DNA of 64,000 nucleotides from Metapseudomonas sp043392685 (GTDB lineage: Bacteria > Pseudomonadota > Gammaproteobacteria > Pseudomonadales > Pseudomonadaceae), in the NCBI GenBank assembly GCA_043392685.1, contig JBHZGM010000006.1; one strand, given 5' to 3'. The notes under the pieces are model-generated. The model did no database searches, had not been told where the DNA came from, and was given only the letters and a program-made list of their open reading frames with translations. Within the stretch, counting starts at the first letter, position 1, and every line of letters begins with the position of its first letter. The position numbers were made by a program, and so were the translations under genes. Positions 16,792 to 25,424 of the stretch are shown one piece after another.

Positions 16792-17384
16792 CAGCGCACT
16801 CCACCGGTCTGCTTGAGGAAGTTGGCCAGCAGTTCATGGCCTTGTTCGGTAAGGATGGACTCCGGATGGAATTGCACACCCTCGATGTTCAGCGTCTTGT
16901 GACGCAACCCCATGATCTCGTCCACCGAGCCGTCGGCGTGCTGGGTCCAGGCGGTGACTTCGAGCACTTCGGGCAGGGTTTCCAGCTTCACCACCAGGGA
17001 GTGGTAGCGGGTAACGGTCAACGGGTGGTTCAGGCCTTCGAACACGCCCTGGTCCTTGTGGAACACCGGGCTGGTCTTGCCGTGCATGGCCTGGCGTGCC
17101 CGCACCACGTCGCCGCCGAAAGCCTGGCCGATACTCTGGTGGCCCAGGCACACGCCGAGGATCGGCAGCTTGCCGGCGAAGTGACGGATCACTTCCAGCG
17201 ACACGCCAGCCTCGTTGGGCGTGCAGGGACCGGGGGAGACCACGATGCGCTCCGGGTTCAGCGCCTCGATTTCGGCGATGGAGAGTTCATCGTTGCGAAT
17301 CACCTGCACGTCCGCGCCCAGCTCGCCCAGGTACTGCACCACGTTGTAGGTAAAGGAATCGTAGTTGTCGATCATCAGCAGCAT
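16791..17384 (-). CDS. trpG: anthranilate synthase component II (glutamine amidotransferase)
   Basis: Supplies ammonia to TrpE. The protein has 197 residues and a class I amidotransferase triad: Cys in LGVCLGHQ and His/Glu in the C-terminal VQFHPESIL. It begins 10 bp after trpE here. In P. aeruginosa PAO1 the same junction carries the R/F pyocin cluster. Confidence 0.97.
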   Translation of the reverse strand: MLLMIDNYDSFTYNVVQYLGELGADVQVIRNDELSIAEIEALNPERIVVSPGPCTPNEAGVSLEVIRHFAGKLPILGVCLGHQSIGQAFGGDVVRARQAMHGKTSPVFHKDQGVFEGLNHPLTVTRYHSLVVKLETLPEVLEVTAWTQHADGSVDEIMGLRHKTLNIEGVQFHPESILTEQGHELLANFLKQTGGVR

Positions 17385-17394
17385 GGTGCAATCC

Positions 17395-18882
17395 TCAGGC
17401 GTCGGTCTTGGCGGTCTGTTCGGCGAGGGCCACGGCACGGAACATGGCACGGCGCTTGTTCAGCGTCTCTTCCCATTCCAGTGCCGGAACCGAGTCGGCG
17501 ACGATGCCGGCGCCGGCCTGTACGTGCAGTTCGCCGTCCTTGATGACCGCCGTGCGGATCGCGATGGCCGTATCCATGTTGCCGTTCCAGGCCAGGTAGC
17601 CCACGGCGCCGCCGTAGACGCCACGCTTGACCGGTTCGAGGTCGTCGATGATTTCCATGGCGCGGATCTTCGGTGCGCCGGAAAGGGTCCCGGCCGGCAG
17701 GATGGCGCGCAGTGCCGCCATGGCGGAGACGCCTTCCTTGAGCTGGCCGGTGACGTTGGAAACGATGTGCATCACGTTGGAGTAACGCTCGATCACCATC
17801 TTCTCGGTGACCTTCACCGAACCGGTGCTGGAAACGCGGCCGACGTCATTGCGGCCGAGGTCGATCAGCATCAGGTGCTCGGCGAGCTCCTTGGCGTCGG
17901 AGAGCAGGTCTTCTTCCAGCGCGCGGTCGGCTTCCTCGGTCGCGCCGCGCGGGCGGGTGCCGGCGATCGGGCGCACGGTGACCAGGCCATCCTCGACCCG
18001 CACCAGCACCTCCGGCGAGCTGCCCACGACGTGGAAGTCACCAAAGTTGAAGAAGTACATGTAGGGGGTTGGGTTGAAGCAGCGCAAGGCGCGGTAGAGA
18101 TCGATGGGCGCGGCCTTGAAGGGGATCGACATGCGCTGGGAAATCACCACCTGCATGCAGTCGCCGGCCAGGATGTATTCCTTGATCTCCCGCACAGCCT
18201 GCTCGTAGTCCTCGCGGGTGAAGCTGGAGCGGAACTCCGGCTCGCCAGCGGCCGGCAGACTCGGGTCCACGCCCAGGCGCGGCACCACCGGCTGGCGCAG
18301 CTTCTGGCGCAGCTCCAGCAGGCGCGCCTGGCCCTGTTCATAGGCGTCGGGCTGGGTCGGGTCGACCAGGACGATGGCGTGCAGCTTGCCCGCCAGGTTG
18401 TCGAAGACGACCACCGCGTCCGAGACCATCAGCAGGATGTCCGGGGTACCCAGCGGATCGGGGTTCGGGCAGTTGGCCAGGCGCTTCTCGACGTAACGCA
18501 CGCAGTCATAGCCGAAGTAACCCACCAGGCCGCCGTTGAAGCGCGGCAGGCCGGCGATGGGCGCCACCTGGTAGCGCTCCTTGAATGCTTCGACGAATGC
18601 CAGCGGATCCTCGCAGTCGTGGGACTCCACTTCGACGTCGTCGACACTGACGCTGACCTTCAGGCCGTGGGCACGCAGCACAGTGCGGCTCTGCAGTCCG
18701 ATGATCGAGTAACGGCCCCACTTCTCGCCGCCCTGCACGGACTCCAGCAGGTAGGAATACGGGGTATCGGCGAGCTTCAGGTAGAGGGACAGGGGGGTGT
18801 CGAAATCCGCCAGTGTTTCGAACGCAAGCGGAATGCGGTTATAGCCTTCGGCGGCCAAACGCAGGAATTCTTCGCGGGTCAT
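17395..18882 (-). CDS. trpE: anthranilate synthase component I
   Basis: The chorismate-using subunit of anthranilate synthase, 495 residues. The tryptophan feedback site appears as YLLES near residue 46, and the catalytic C-terminal half carries PIAGTRPRG, LIDLGRNDVGRV and LSGAPKIRAM. A GAGG site lies 7 nt before the ATG. The leader region upstream (18884-19021) has features of a tryptophan attenuator. Confidence 0.98.
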   Translation of the reverse strand: MTREEFLRLAAEGYNRIPLAFETLADFDTPLSLYLKLADTPYSYLLESVQGGEKWGRYSIIGLQSRTVLRAHGLKVSVSVDDVEVESHDCEDPLAFVEAFKERYQVAPIAGLPRFNGGLVGYFGYDCVRYVEKRLANCPNPDPLGTPDILLMVSDAVVVFDNLAGKLHAIVLVDPTQPDAYEQGQARLLELRQKLRQPVVPRLGVDPSLPAAGEPEFRSSFTREDYEQAVREIKEYILAGDCMQVVISQRMSIPFKAAPIDLYRALRCFNPTPYMYFFNFGDFHVVGSSPEVLVRVEDGLVTVRPIAGTRPRGATEEADRALEEDLLSDAKELAEHLMLIDLGRNDVGRVSSTGSVKVTEKMVIERYSNVMHIVSNVTGQLKEGVSAMAALRAILPAGTLSGAPKIRAMEIIDDLEPVKRGVYGGAVGYLAWNGNMDTAIAIRTAVIKDGELHVQAGAGIVADSVPALEWEETLNKRRAMFRAVALAEQTAKTDA

Positions 18883-18900
18883 GATCAGCCTCGTGGGCGG

Positions 18901-18965
18901 GGAGCCCCGTGGGGCTCCTGGAGATGAAAACGTCGATGTGCAAGCAAGCGCGCCGGAGCATCCGG
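18901..18965 (-). promoter_or_regulatory. candidate trpE attenuator hairpins
   Basis: Between the leader peptide and trpE the minus strand can form two alternative structures. One is a stem GGAGCCCC/GGGGCTCC (18901-18918) close to the trpE ribosome binding site; the other is a CCGGA/TCCGG hairpin (18953-18965). A GCGCGCC stretch (18948-18954, plus-strand reading) is complementary to bases 18980-18986 that encode the end of the Trp-rich peptide, giving a classical 1:2 pairing. The last hairpin lacks a T-run, so control could be by translation rather than termination. Trp attenuation of trpE has been reported in P. putida. Confidence 0.55.
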
Positions 18966-18976
18966 CCAGAATGAAT

Positions 18977-19021
18977 TCAGGCGCGCCAGCGCCAACGGGC
19001 GATAGCCTTGATGATGCTCAT
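18977..19021 (-). CDS. putative tryptophan leader peptide (in frame with gph)
   Basis: A 14-codon peptide MSIIKAIARWRWRA ends 94 bp before trpE and has two Trp codons separated by one Arg codon, as expected of a trp leader. There is no stop codon between it and the upstream gph frame, so it can also be read as the C-terminal tail of Gph. The upstream ribosome binding site is weak (CCGGA). Whether it is translated separately is inference. Confidence 0.5.
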   Translation of the reverse strand: MSIIKAIARWRWRA

Positions 19022-19816
19022 TCCGGCTCGTGTGAGCCGATGCTTGCTGGAAACCACCACGTTTCTGTCTCGTTGAGGCGGATTGTAGGAGGAGTTCGGC
19101 GACATTAGCGCAGCGCCGTGGGCGGCGCAACCACCCGGAAGCAGCTCACGCAGGTCATCCACCACAAGGGCCGGCTCTTCTTCGGCGATGGGTCGACCGT
19201 GGTTGTAGCCATAGCTCAGCGCCACGCATTTCACCCCGGCGGCCTTGGCGGCGAGCACGTCGTTGCGCGAGTCACCGACGAACAGCGCTTCGCTGCGGCT
19301 GACCCCGGTGATGTGCATCACGTGGAGCAACGCGGCCGGGTCCGGCTTCTGCTGCGGCAGGGTGTCGCCGCCGATGATCAGCGGGAAGTAGCGCCCCAGC
19401 TTCATTTCGTCCAGCAAGGGGGCAACGAAGCGTTCGGGCTTGTTGGTGACCAGCGCCAGTTCAACGCCTTTCTTCTTCAGCCATTTGAGGGTTTCCGCCA
19501 CCCCCGGATAGACCGTGGTCAGCGCATGGCTTTCGGCGTAAGCCTCCATGAACAGCTCCAGGCCGCGTTCAGCGTCGCTGTCGTGCACGGCGGAATGGTC
19601 GAGGCCGCCGGCCAGGGCGCGGCGCACCAGCACCCGGGCACCGTTGCCCACCCACTCGCGCACCCGCTCGACACCAGCGGCCGGCCGCCCCAGGGCGATC
19701 AGCATCTTGTCCACGGCTGCGGCCAGGTCCGGCACCGAATCCACCAGGGTGCCATCCAGATCGAACATCACCAGGCGCGGCAGGCGCCCGTCAAACAACC
19801 GCTGCAACGTGCCCAT
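18977..19816 (-). CDS. gph: phosphoglycolate phosphatase
   Basis: A HAD-superfamily hydrolase removing phosphate from 2-phosphoglycolate. The nucleophile motif FDLDGTLVDS is near residue 18, with VTNKP and VGDSRNDVLAAKAAG motifs later. The start at 19816 leaves a 1-bp gap to rpe; longer upstream frames are not conserved. The core domain ends near residue 240, and the remaining residues run into the tryptophan leader peptide and share its stop, which is unusual. Confidence 0.92.
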   Translation of the reverse strand: MGTLQRLFDGRLPRLVMFDLDGTLVDSVPDLAAAVDKMLIALGRPAAGVERVREWVGNGARVLVRRALAGGLDHSAVHDSDAERGLELFMEAYAESHALTTVYPGVAETLKWLKKKGVELALVTNKPERFVAPLLDEMKLGRYFPLIIGGDTLPQQKPDPAALLHVMHITGVSRSEALFVGDSRNDVLAAKAAGVKCVALSYGYNHGRPIAEEEPALVVDDLRELLPGGCAAHGAALMSPNSSYNPPQRDRNVVVSSKHRLTRAGMSIIKAIARWRWRA

Positions 19817-19817
19817 A

Positions 19818-20486
19818 TCAGGCCTGGGCCAGTTCGGCGCGCATGGCGGCGATGACTTCGGCGTAGTCCGGGGCATTGAAGATGGCCGAACCGGCGACGA
19901 AGGTGTCGGCGCCCGCCGCGGCGATCTCACGGATGTTCTTCACGTTGACGCCGCCGTCGATCTCCAGGCGAATGTCGCGGCCGGAGGCGTCGATCAGGGC
20001 GCGGGCCTCGCGCAGCTTGCCGAGGGTGCCGGGGATGAACTTCTGCCCGCCGAAGCCGGGGTTCACGCTCATCAGCAGGATCATGTCAACCTTGTCCATC
20101 ACGTACTTGAGCACATCCAGCGGGGTGGCCGGGTTGAACACCAGGCCCGCCTTGCAGCCGCCGTCGCGGATCAGCTGCAGGGAACGGTCAATGTGCTCGG
20201 AGGCTTCCGGGTGGAAGGTGATGTAGGTGGCGCCCGCCTCGATGAAGTCACCGATGATGCGGTCCACCGGCTTGACCATCAGGTGCGCATCGATCGGCGC
20301 GGTGATGCCGTACTTGCGCAGCGCCGCGCAGACCATCGGGCCGATGGTCAGGTTGGGTACGTAGTGGTTGTCCATCACGTCGAAGTGAACGATGTCGGCG
20401 CCGGCGGCGAGAACGTTCTCCACTTCCTCGCCCAGGCGGGCGAAATCGGCGGAAAGGATCGACGGAGCGATGGCGAAGGGCTGCAT
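19818..20486 (-). CDS. rpe: ribulose-phosphate 3-epimerase
   Basis: Interconverts ribulose-5-phosphate and xylulose-5-phosphate. The TIM-barrel protein has 222 residues; metal and catalytic residues are visible in SILSADFA, HFDVMDNHYVPNLTIGP, DAHLMV, NPGFGGQ and EIDGGVN. It forms an rpe-gph pair with a 1-bp gap. Confidence 0.97.
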   Translation of the reverse strand: MQPFAIAPSILSADFARLGEEVENVLAAGADIVHFDVMDNHYVPNLTIGPMVCAALRKYGITAPIDAHLMVKPVDRIIGDFIEAGATYITFHPEASEHIDRSLQLIRDGGCKAGLVFNPATPLDVLKYVMDKVDMILLMSVNPGFGGQKFIPGTLGKLREARALIDASGRDIRLEIDGGVNVKNIREIAAAGADTFVAGSAIFNAPDYAEVIAAMRAELAQA

Positions 20487-20574
20487 GGCTGACCTCAGGG
20501 GGAATCACGGTGGCGCGAATTGTAGCCGGGATGAATGGCGCGCGGGGATTCGACCGATGACCGAGGCGGGAGGG

Positions 20575-20609
20575 AAAAAAGCCTGCCCGCTACGGGGACA
20601 CGGGCAGGC
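20575..20609 (-). terminator. terminator of the agt transporter operon
   Basis: On the minus strand a 9-bp stem (GCCTGCCCG/CGGGCAGGC) is followed by TTTTTT, 21 bp past the last permease stop. Confidence 0.88.
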
Positions 20610-20629
20610 AAAGAAAAGATTGGACAGGC

Positions 20630-21457
20630 TTACTCCGGCATGGACGTGCGCAGGCGCTCGCTGCGGCCGCGCAGCCACTCCAGCACCAGCAGCAGGACGA
20701 TGGAGAAGCCGATCAGCAGGGTCGCGGCGGCGGCGATGGTCGGGCTGAGGTTCTCGCGGATGCCGCTGAACATCTGCCGTGGCAGGGTGGCCTGCTCCGG
20801 ACCGGCGAGGAACAGCGTCACCACCACTTCGTCGAAGGAGGTGGCGAAGGCGAACAGCGCCCCGGAGATCACCCCCGGCGCGATCAGCGGCAGGGTCACC
20901 TTGAAGAAGGTGGTCAGCGGCGGCGCGCCCAGGCTGGCGGCGGCGCGCACCAGGTTGTAGTTGAAGCCCTGCAGGGTGGCCGACACCGTGATGATCACGA
21001 AGGGCACGCCCAGTACCGCGTGTACCAGGATCAGCGACAGGTAGCTGTTGCCCAGGCCCAGCGGAGCGAAGAACAGGTAGCTGGCCACGCCGATGATCAC
21101 CACCGGCACCACCATCGGCGAAATCAGCAGGCTCATCACCAGCGCCTTGCCGCGGAATTCGCCACGGGTCAGGCCGATGGACGCCAGGGTGCCGAAGACC
21201 ATTGCCAGAAAGGTGGCCGCCGGGGCGACGATCATGCTGTTGGTCAGCGAGCGCATCCACTCCGCCGAGTTGAAGAAGTCGGCGTACCAGCGCAGGGAGA
21301 AGCCCTGCAGCGGATAGACCAGGAAGGTGCCGGAGTTGAACGACAGCGGCACGATCACCAGCACCGGCAGGATCAGGAACAGCAGCACCAGGCCGCAGAG
21401 GCTGCGCAGGGTGTAGAACCACACGCGCTCGACCGGGGACATGTAGGGACTCAGCAT
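20630..21457 (-). CDS. agtD: ABC transporter permease, PotC/PotI type
   Basis: Inner-membrane subunit of 275 residues with six predicted helices and the EAA coupling loop (RAAASLGAPPLTTFFKVTLP). It belongs to the spermidine/putrescine permease family. The locus matches P. aeruginosa agtABCD, reported to take up delta-aminovalerate and GABA; the symbol is given on synteny and order, so substrate identity is inferred. Confidence 0.85.
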   Translation of the reverse strand: MLSPYMSPVERVWFYTLRSLCGLVLLFLILPVLVIVPLSFNSGTFLVYPLQGFSLRWYADFFNSAEWMRSLTNSMIVAPAATFLAMVFGTLASIGLTRGEFRGKALVMSLLISPMVVPVVIIGVASYLFFAPLGLGNSYLSLILVHAVLGVPFVIITVSATLQGFNYNLVRAAASLGAPPLTTFFKVTLPLIAPGVISGALFAFATSFDEVVVTLFLAGPEQATLPRQMFSGIRENLSPTIAAAATLLIGFSIVLLLVLEWLRGRSERLRTSMPE

Positions 21458-21500
21458 GAAGCTCTCTCCTCAGAATCTTTTTATTACCCCACCCTCTCCC

Positions 21501-21538
21501 GGCCCTTAGGGCCACCCTCTCCCGCACGCGGGAGAGGG
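21501..21538. repeat. REP-like palindrome between permease genes
   Basis: Two adjacent hairpins: GGCCC-TTA-GGGCC (21501-21513) and an 11-bp stem CCCTCTCCCGC/GCGGGAGAGGG (21515-21538). The CCCTCTCCC...GGGAGAGGG core recurs at 23048-23070 in the same operon. Confidence 0.75.
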
Positions 21539-21567
21539 GGATCGGATGGCCTCCTTTGGAGGCGTTC

Positions 21568-22815
21568 TCAACCCAGACGCAGACGGCCGGCGCCGACCAG
21601 CCAGGTGTAGACCACGTACAGCACCAGGGTGGCGAACAGCAGCATGCCGCCCAGGGCCGTGGCCATGCCCCAGTTGATGGTGGTGTTGGTGAAGAAGGCG
21701 ACGAAGTAGCTGACCATCTGGTCGTTCGGGCTGCCCAGCAGCGCCGGGGTGATGTAGTAGCCGATGGACAGGATGAACACCAGCAGGCAACCGGCGCCTA
21801 CGCCCGCCACGGTCTGCGGGAAGTACACCCGCCAGAAGCTGGCGAACGGGTGGCAGCCGAGGGAAATCGCCGCACGCATGTAGCTGGGGGAAATGCCCTT
21901 CATCACACTGTAGATCGGCAGGATCATGAACGGCAGCATGATGTGCACCATGGAGATGTAGACGCCGGTGCGGTTGAACACCAGCTGCAACGGCTGGTCG
22001 ATCAGGCCGAGCTTGATCAGCGCCCCGTTGATCAGGCCACCGGACTGCAGCAGCACGATCCAGGCAGCGACGCGCACCAGGATCGAGGTCCAGAACGGCA
22101 GCAGCACCAGGATCATCAGCAGGTTGCTCTGGCGCGTCGGCAGATTGGCCAGCAGATAGGCCAGCGGGTAGGCGAGCAGCAGGCAAATGACGGTGATCAC
22201 CGCGCCCATCCAGAAGGTACGGGCGAAGATGTCCAGGTAGATGGCCTGATCCGGCGTGGCCGGGGCAATCTCGCCCAGATCATCGATGCGATGGTCGAGG
22301 GAGGCCAGCAGATAATAGGGGGTCAGGTGGCTGGAATTGCGGCGGATCGCCTGCCAGTAGGCCGGGTCGCCCCAGCGCTCGTCCAGGCTCTCCAGGGCCT
22401 CCTTGTAGGAAGCCGGCTCGGTCTTGAACGGCAGTGCGCGTGCGGTCTTGGCCATCAGGCTGCGATAGCCGGCCAGTTCCATGTTCAGGCGCTTGGAAAG
22501 GTCGCCGATGGTCTGGTTCTTGCGCGCTGCGGCCAGGTCTTCGGCCAGCGCCTTGTACACCGGCTCGGCGGGCAGCGCCTTGCCATCCCAGCTGGAAATG
22601 GCGTCGACCGTGCGCGGCATGGAGCCGACCACTTCCGGGTTGTTCACGCTCTTGTAAAGCAGCGCGCCGATGGGCACCAGGAAAGTCAGCAAGAGGAAGA
22701 TCAGCAGCGGCAGGATCAGCGCCTGGGATTTCAGGCGGTTCATCCGCTCGGCTCGGGCGAGGCGCTGCTTGAGGCTGGGGCCGGCGACCTCGTTCAGGGG
22801 CACTGCAGTGGCCAT
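21568..22815 (-). CDS. agtC: ABC transporter permease, PotB/PotH type
   Basis: A 415-residue permease, longer than typical PotB because of a large periplasmic segment (about residues 65-195) between the first and second helices. An EAA loop (MRAAISLGCHPFASFWRVYFP) lies near residue 315. It pairs with the downstream PotC-type permease and sits 110 bp from it. Function by synteny: GABA/5-aminovalerate uptake. Confidence 0.85.
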   Translation of the reverse strand: MATAVPLNEVAGPSLKQRLARAERMNRLKSQALILPLLIFLLLTFLVPIGALLYKSVNNPEVVGSMPRTVDAISSWDGKALPAEPVYKALAEDLAAARKNQTIGDLSKRLNMELAGYRSLMAKTARALPFKTEPASYKEALESLDERWGDPAYWQAIRRNSSHLTPYYLLASLDHRIDDLGEIAPATPDQAIYLDIFARTFWMGAVITVICLLLAYPLAYLLANLPTRQSNLLMILVLLPFWTSILVRVAAWIVLLQSGGLINGALIKLGLIDQPLQLVFNRTGVYISMVHIMLPFMILPIYSVMKGISPSYMRAAISLGCHPFASFWRVYFPQTVAGVGAGCLLVFILSIGYYITPALLGSPNDQMVSYFVAFFTNTTINWGMATALGGMLLFATLVLYVVYTWLVGAGRLRLG

Positions 22816-23047
22816 GGCGAACTCCGTTGGAACAGGGTTGGACTTTCAGCCCTTGGGTTATGTACGAAAACTGCCTGCGCTCGGTGATGCTTCGTTAAAA
22901 ATCGGTTCGGAATGCTCATTAACAGTCGTTAACTCGGGTGCGAGCCCAGTCCGCTTCCTCACCAATTTTTGCCTCGCCTGACCTTCGCTCGACGACTTCT
23001 CGTACAAAACCTCGGGCCGGGGTGAGGAAAACGCCCCTCACCCCCAG

Positions 23048-23070
23048 CCCCTCTCCCGGTGGGAGAGGGG
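23048..23070. repeat. REP-like palindrome between binding-protein and permease genes
   Basis: A perfect 10-bp stem CCCCTCTCCC/GGGAGAGGGG with a 3-nt loop, 13 bp past the agtB stop. The rest of the 268-bp gap to agtC (22816-23083) contains no gene. Confidence 0.75.
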
Positions 23071-23083
23071 AATTGCGACGACC

Positions 23084-24115
23084 TTACTTGGCCGCCCAGG
23101 AGTTGAAGCGCTGTTCCAGCTGCTCGCCGTAGTCAGCCCAGAAGGTGACGTCCATGGCGACCTGGTCCTTGATGTTCTCCGGAGTGGTCGGCATGTCTTT
23201 GAGCAGGCTCTTGTCCAGCAGCGAAACCGCCTGGGTGTTGGCCGGGCCGTAGGCGATGCTCTCGGAGTAGGCCTTCTGCTGCTCGGGCTTGACCGTGAAG
23301 GCGATGAATTCCTTGGCCTTGTCGAGATCCTTGGCACCCTTCGGGATAGCCCAGGAGTCGAAGTCATAGATGCCGCCGGTCCACACCACTTTCAGGTTGC
23401 TTTCCTGCTGCACGGCAGCGATACGGCCGTTGTAGGCGGAGCTCATGACCACGTCGCCGGAAGCGAGGAATTGCGGCGGCTGGGCGCCGGCTTCCCACCA
23501 CTGGATGCTCGGCTTGATCTCGTCGAGCTTCTTGAAGGCGCGGTCCTGGCCTTCCTTGGTGGCGAGCACGGTGTAGACGTCCTTCGGCGCAACGCCGTCG
23601 GCCATCAGGGCGAATTCCAGGGTGTACTTGGCACCCTTGCGCAGGCCGCGCTTGCCCGGGAATTTGTTCACATCCCAGAAATCGGCCCAGCCGGTGGGGG
23701 CGGACTTCAGCTTGTCGGCGTTGTAGGCGAGCACGGTGGACCATACGAAGAAGCCCACACCGCACGGCTGGAGGGCACCGGGGACGAAATCTTCGGCGTT
23801 GCCGAACTGGGCTGCGTCCAGCTCTTCGAACATGCCTTCATCGCAGCCACGGGACAGCTCGGGCGACTCCACTTCCACCAGGTTCCAGGAAACGCTGTTG
23901 GTGTCGACCATGGCCTTCACCTTGGCCATTTCACCGTTGTATTCGCCGGCGATGATCTTGTCGCCAGTGCTCTTCTGGAAGGGCTCGTAGAACGCCTTGA
24001 CCTGCGCATTCTTGTTGGCGCCACCGAAGGACACCACGGTCAGGTCGGCCGCCATGGCCTGTGCGGCGCAGGCCAACCCGAGGGCGATGGCGGTGAGTTT
24101 CAGGGATTTCGACAT
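23084..24115 (-). CDS. agtB: periplasmic substrate-binding protein of the polyamine/GABA-type ABC transporter
   Basis: A 343-residue PotD/PotF-like extracytoplasmic solute receptor. A signal peptide (1-22) ends in AQAMA before ADLTVVSFGG, the usual mature start of this family. A GGAG site precedes the ATG at 24115. It lies between the ATPase and the permeases. Ligand inferred from synteny only. Confidence 0.87.
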   Translation of the reverse strand: MSKSLKLTAIALGLACAAQAMAADLTVVSFGGANKNAQVKAFYEPFQKSTGDKIIAGEYNGEMAKVKAMVDTNSVSWNLVEVESPELSRGCDEGMFEELDAAQFGNAEDFVPGALQPCGVGFFVWSTVLAYNADKLKSAPTGWADFWDVNKFPGKRGLRKGAKYTLEFALMADGVAPKDVYTVLATKEGQDRAFKKLDEIKPSIQWWEAGAQPPQFLASGDVVMSSAYNGRIAAVQQESNLKVVWTGGIYDFDSWAIPKGAKDLDKAKEFIAFTVKPEQQKAYSESIAYGPANTQAVSLLDKSLLKDMPTTPENIKDQVAMDVTFWADYGEQLEQRFNSWAAK

Positions 24116-24164
24116 TGTTGTTTTCTCCACAGTGCAGGGTTGCTAATGCGTTGGCGCTGCCGCG

Positions 24165-25274
24165 TCATTCCGCCAGAAGCGGGTCCAGTGCGCGGACGTG
24201 CTCCACTTGCCAGCCGAGCGGCACCACATCGCCTACCGCCAGTGCGGGGTCGAGCTCAGCAATAGGTTGCTTGACGAAGAAATCGGGCTTGCCGCAGACC
24301 TCCATGCGGATACGCACGTGGTCGCCCAGGTAGATGAATTCGGCGACGCGGCCGGAGAAGCGGTTCACGCAGCTCTCGCTGTGGCCGTTCAGGCGCACGC
24401 GCTCTGGGCGGATCGACAGGGTCACCGGCTCGCCCGGCTTGCCGACGTTGATCGCCAGCGCCTCGACCTTCTCGCCGCGGGCCAGGCGAACCACGCACTT
24501 CTCGCCGTCAAGGCTTTCCAGCTGGCCGCTCAGGCGGTTGTTCTCGCCGATGAAGTTGGCCACGAAGGTGTTCTTCGGCAGCTCGTAGAGCTCGCGCGGC
24601 GGGGCGATCTGCTGGATCTCGCCCTGATGAAACACGGCCACGCGGTCGGACATGGTCAGGGCTTCGCCCTGGTCGTGGGTCACGTAGACCACGGTCACGC
24701 CGAGGCGCTGGTGGATGTGCTTGATCTCCATCTGCATGTGTTCACGCAGCTGCTTGTCCAGCGCACCGAGGGGTTCGTCCATCAGCACCAGCTGGGGTTC
24801 GAACACCAGGGCGCGGGCCAGGGCGACGCGCTGCTGCTGGCCGCCGGAAAGCTGGCCGGGGTAGCGGTTGCGGAAGCTGTCCAGCTGGACCATGGACAAC
24901 GCGCGCTTGACCCGCTCGCTGGCGTCGGTCTTGCTCATGCCACGCACCGTGAGCGGGAAGGCCAGGTTCTCGGCCACCGTCATGTGCGGGAACAGCGCAT
25001 AGTTCTGGAACACCATGCCGATGTCGCGCTTGTGCGGAGGCACGTTGTTGATGGAGCGACCGGCCAGGAGGATTTCGCCGTTGGTGGGGGTTTCGAACCC
25101 GGCGAGCATCATCAGGCTGGTGGTCTTGCCGGAGCCGGACGGCCCGAGCAGGGTGAGGAATTCGCCTTTGCGAATATCCAGGTTGAGGTCTTTGACGATC
25201 AGGGTCTCGCCGTCGTAGCTCTTCTGCACGCCGCGAAAGCTGACCAGGATGTCGTTGCCTTGTGTCTCGGCCAT
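24165..25274 (-). CDS. agtA: ABC transporter ATPase, PotA type
   Basis: A 369-residue ATPase with Walker A GPSGSGKTT (near 45), signature LSGGQQQRVALARAL, Walker B LVLMDEPLGALD and switch histidine in YVTHDQ. The C-terminal third is a TOBE regulatory domain. It is the first gene of the four-gene operon and follows a divergence-free 150-bp control region carrying a perfect inverted repeat. Confidence 0.9.
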   Translation of the reverse strand: MAETQGNDILVSFRGVQKSYDGETLIVKDLNLDIRKGEFLTLLGPSGSGKTTSLMMLAGFETPTNGEILLAGRSINNVPPHKRDIGMVFQNYALFPHMTVAENLAFPLTVRGMSKTDASERVKRALSMVQLDSFRNRYPGQLSGGQQQRVALARALVFEPQLVLMDEPLGALDKQLREHMQMEIKHIHQRLGVTVVYVTHDQGEALTMSDRVAVFHQGEIQQIAPPRELYELPKNTFVANFIGENNRLSGQLESLDGEKCVVRLARGEKVEALAINVGKPGEPVTLSIRPERVRLNGHSESCVNRFSGRVAEFIYLGDHVRIRMEVCGKPDFFVKQPIAELDPALAVGDVVPLGWQVEHVRALDPLLAE

Positions 25275-25380
25275 AACGCACCTTTATTTTTGTGTCTGCC
25301 GTAGATCAAAGCCTAGAGAAGGCGGCAAACCACGCAAATCGGGCGTTATGAGAGATTGCTATAAGGCTTGGAGAGGATTT

Positions 25381-25402
25381 TTTGTAGGAATTGCCCTACA
25401 AA
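25381..25402. promoter_or_regulatory. putative AgtR operator upstream of agtA
   Basis: A perfect inverted repeat TTTGTAGG-N6-CCTACAAA lies 107 bp before the agtA start and 22 bp after the agtR stop. The TGTAGG-N6-CCTACA core has the same architecture as sites of NarL/FixJ regulators such as GacA (TGTAAG-N6-CTTACA). The adjacent response regulator belongs to this family, so it is the natural candidate ligand. Confidence 0.65.
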
Positions 25403-25424
25403 TCTTAGTGTCATTGTCGGACAT

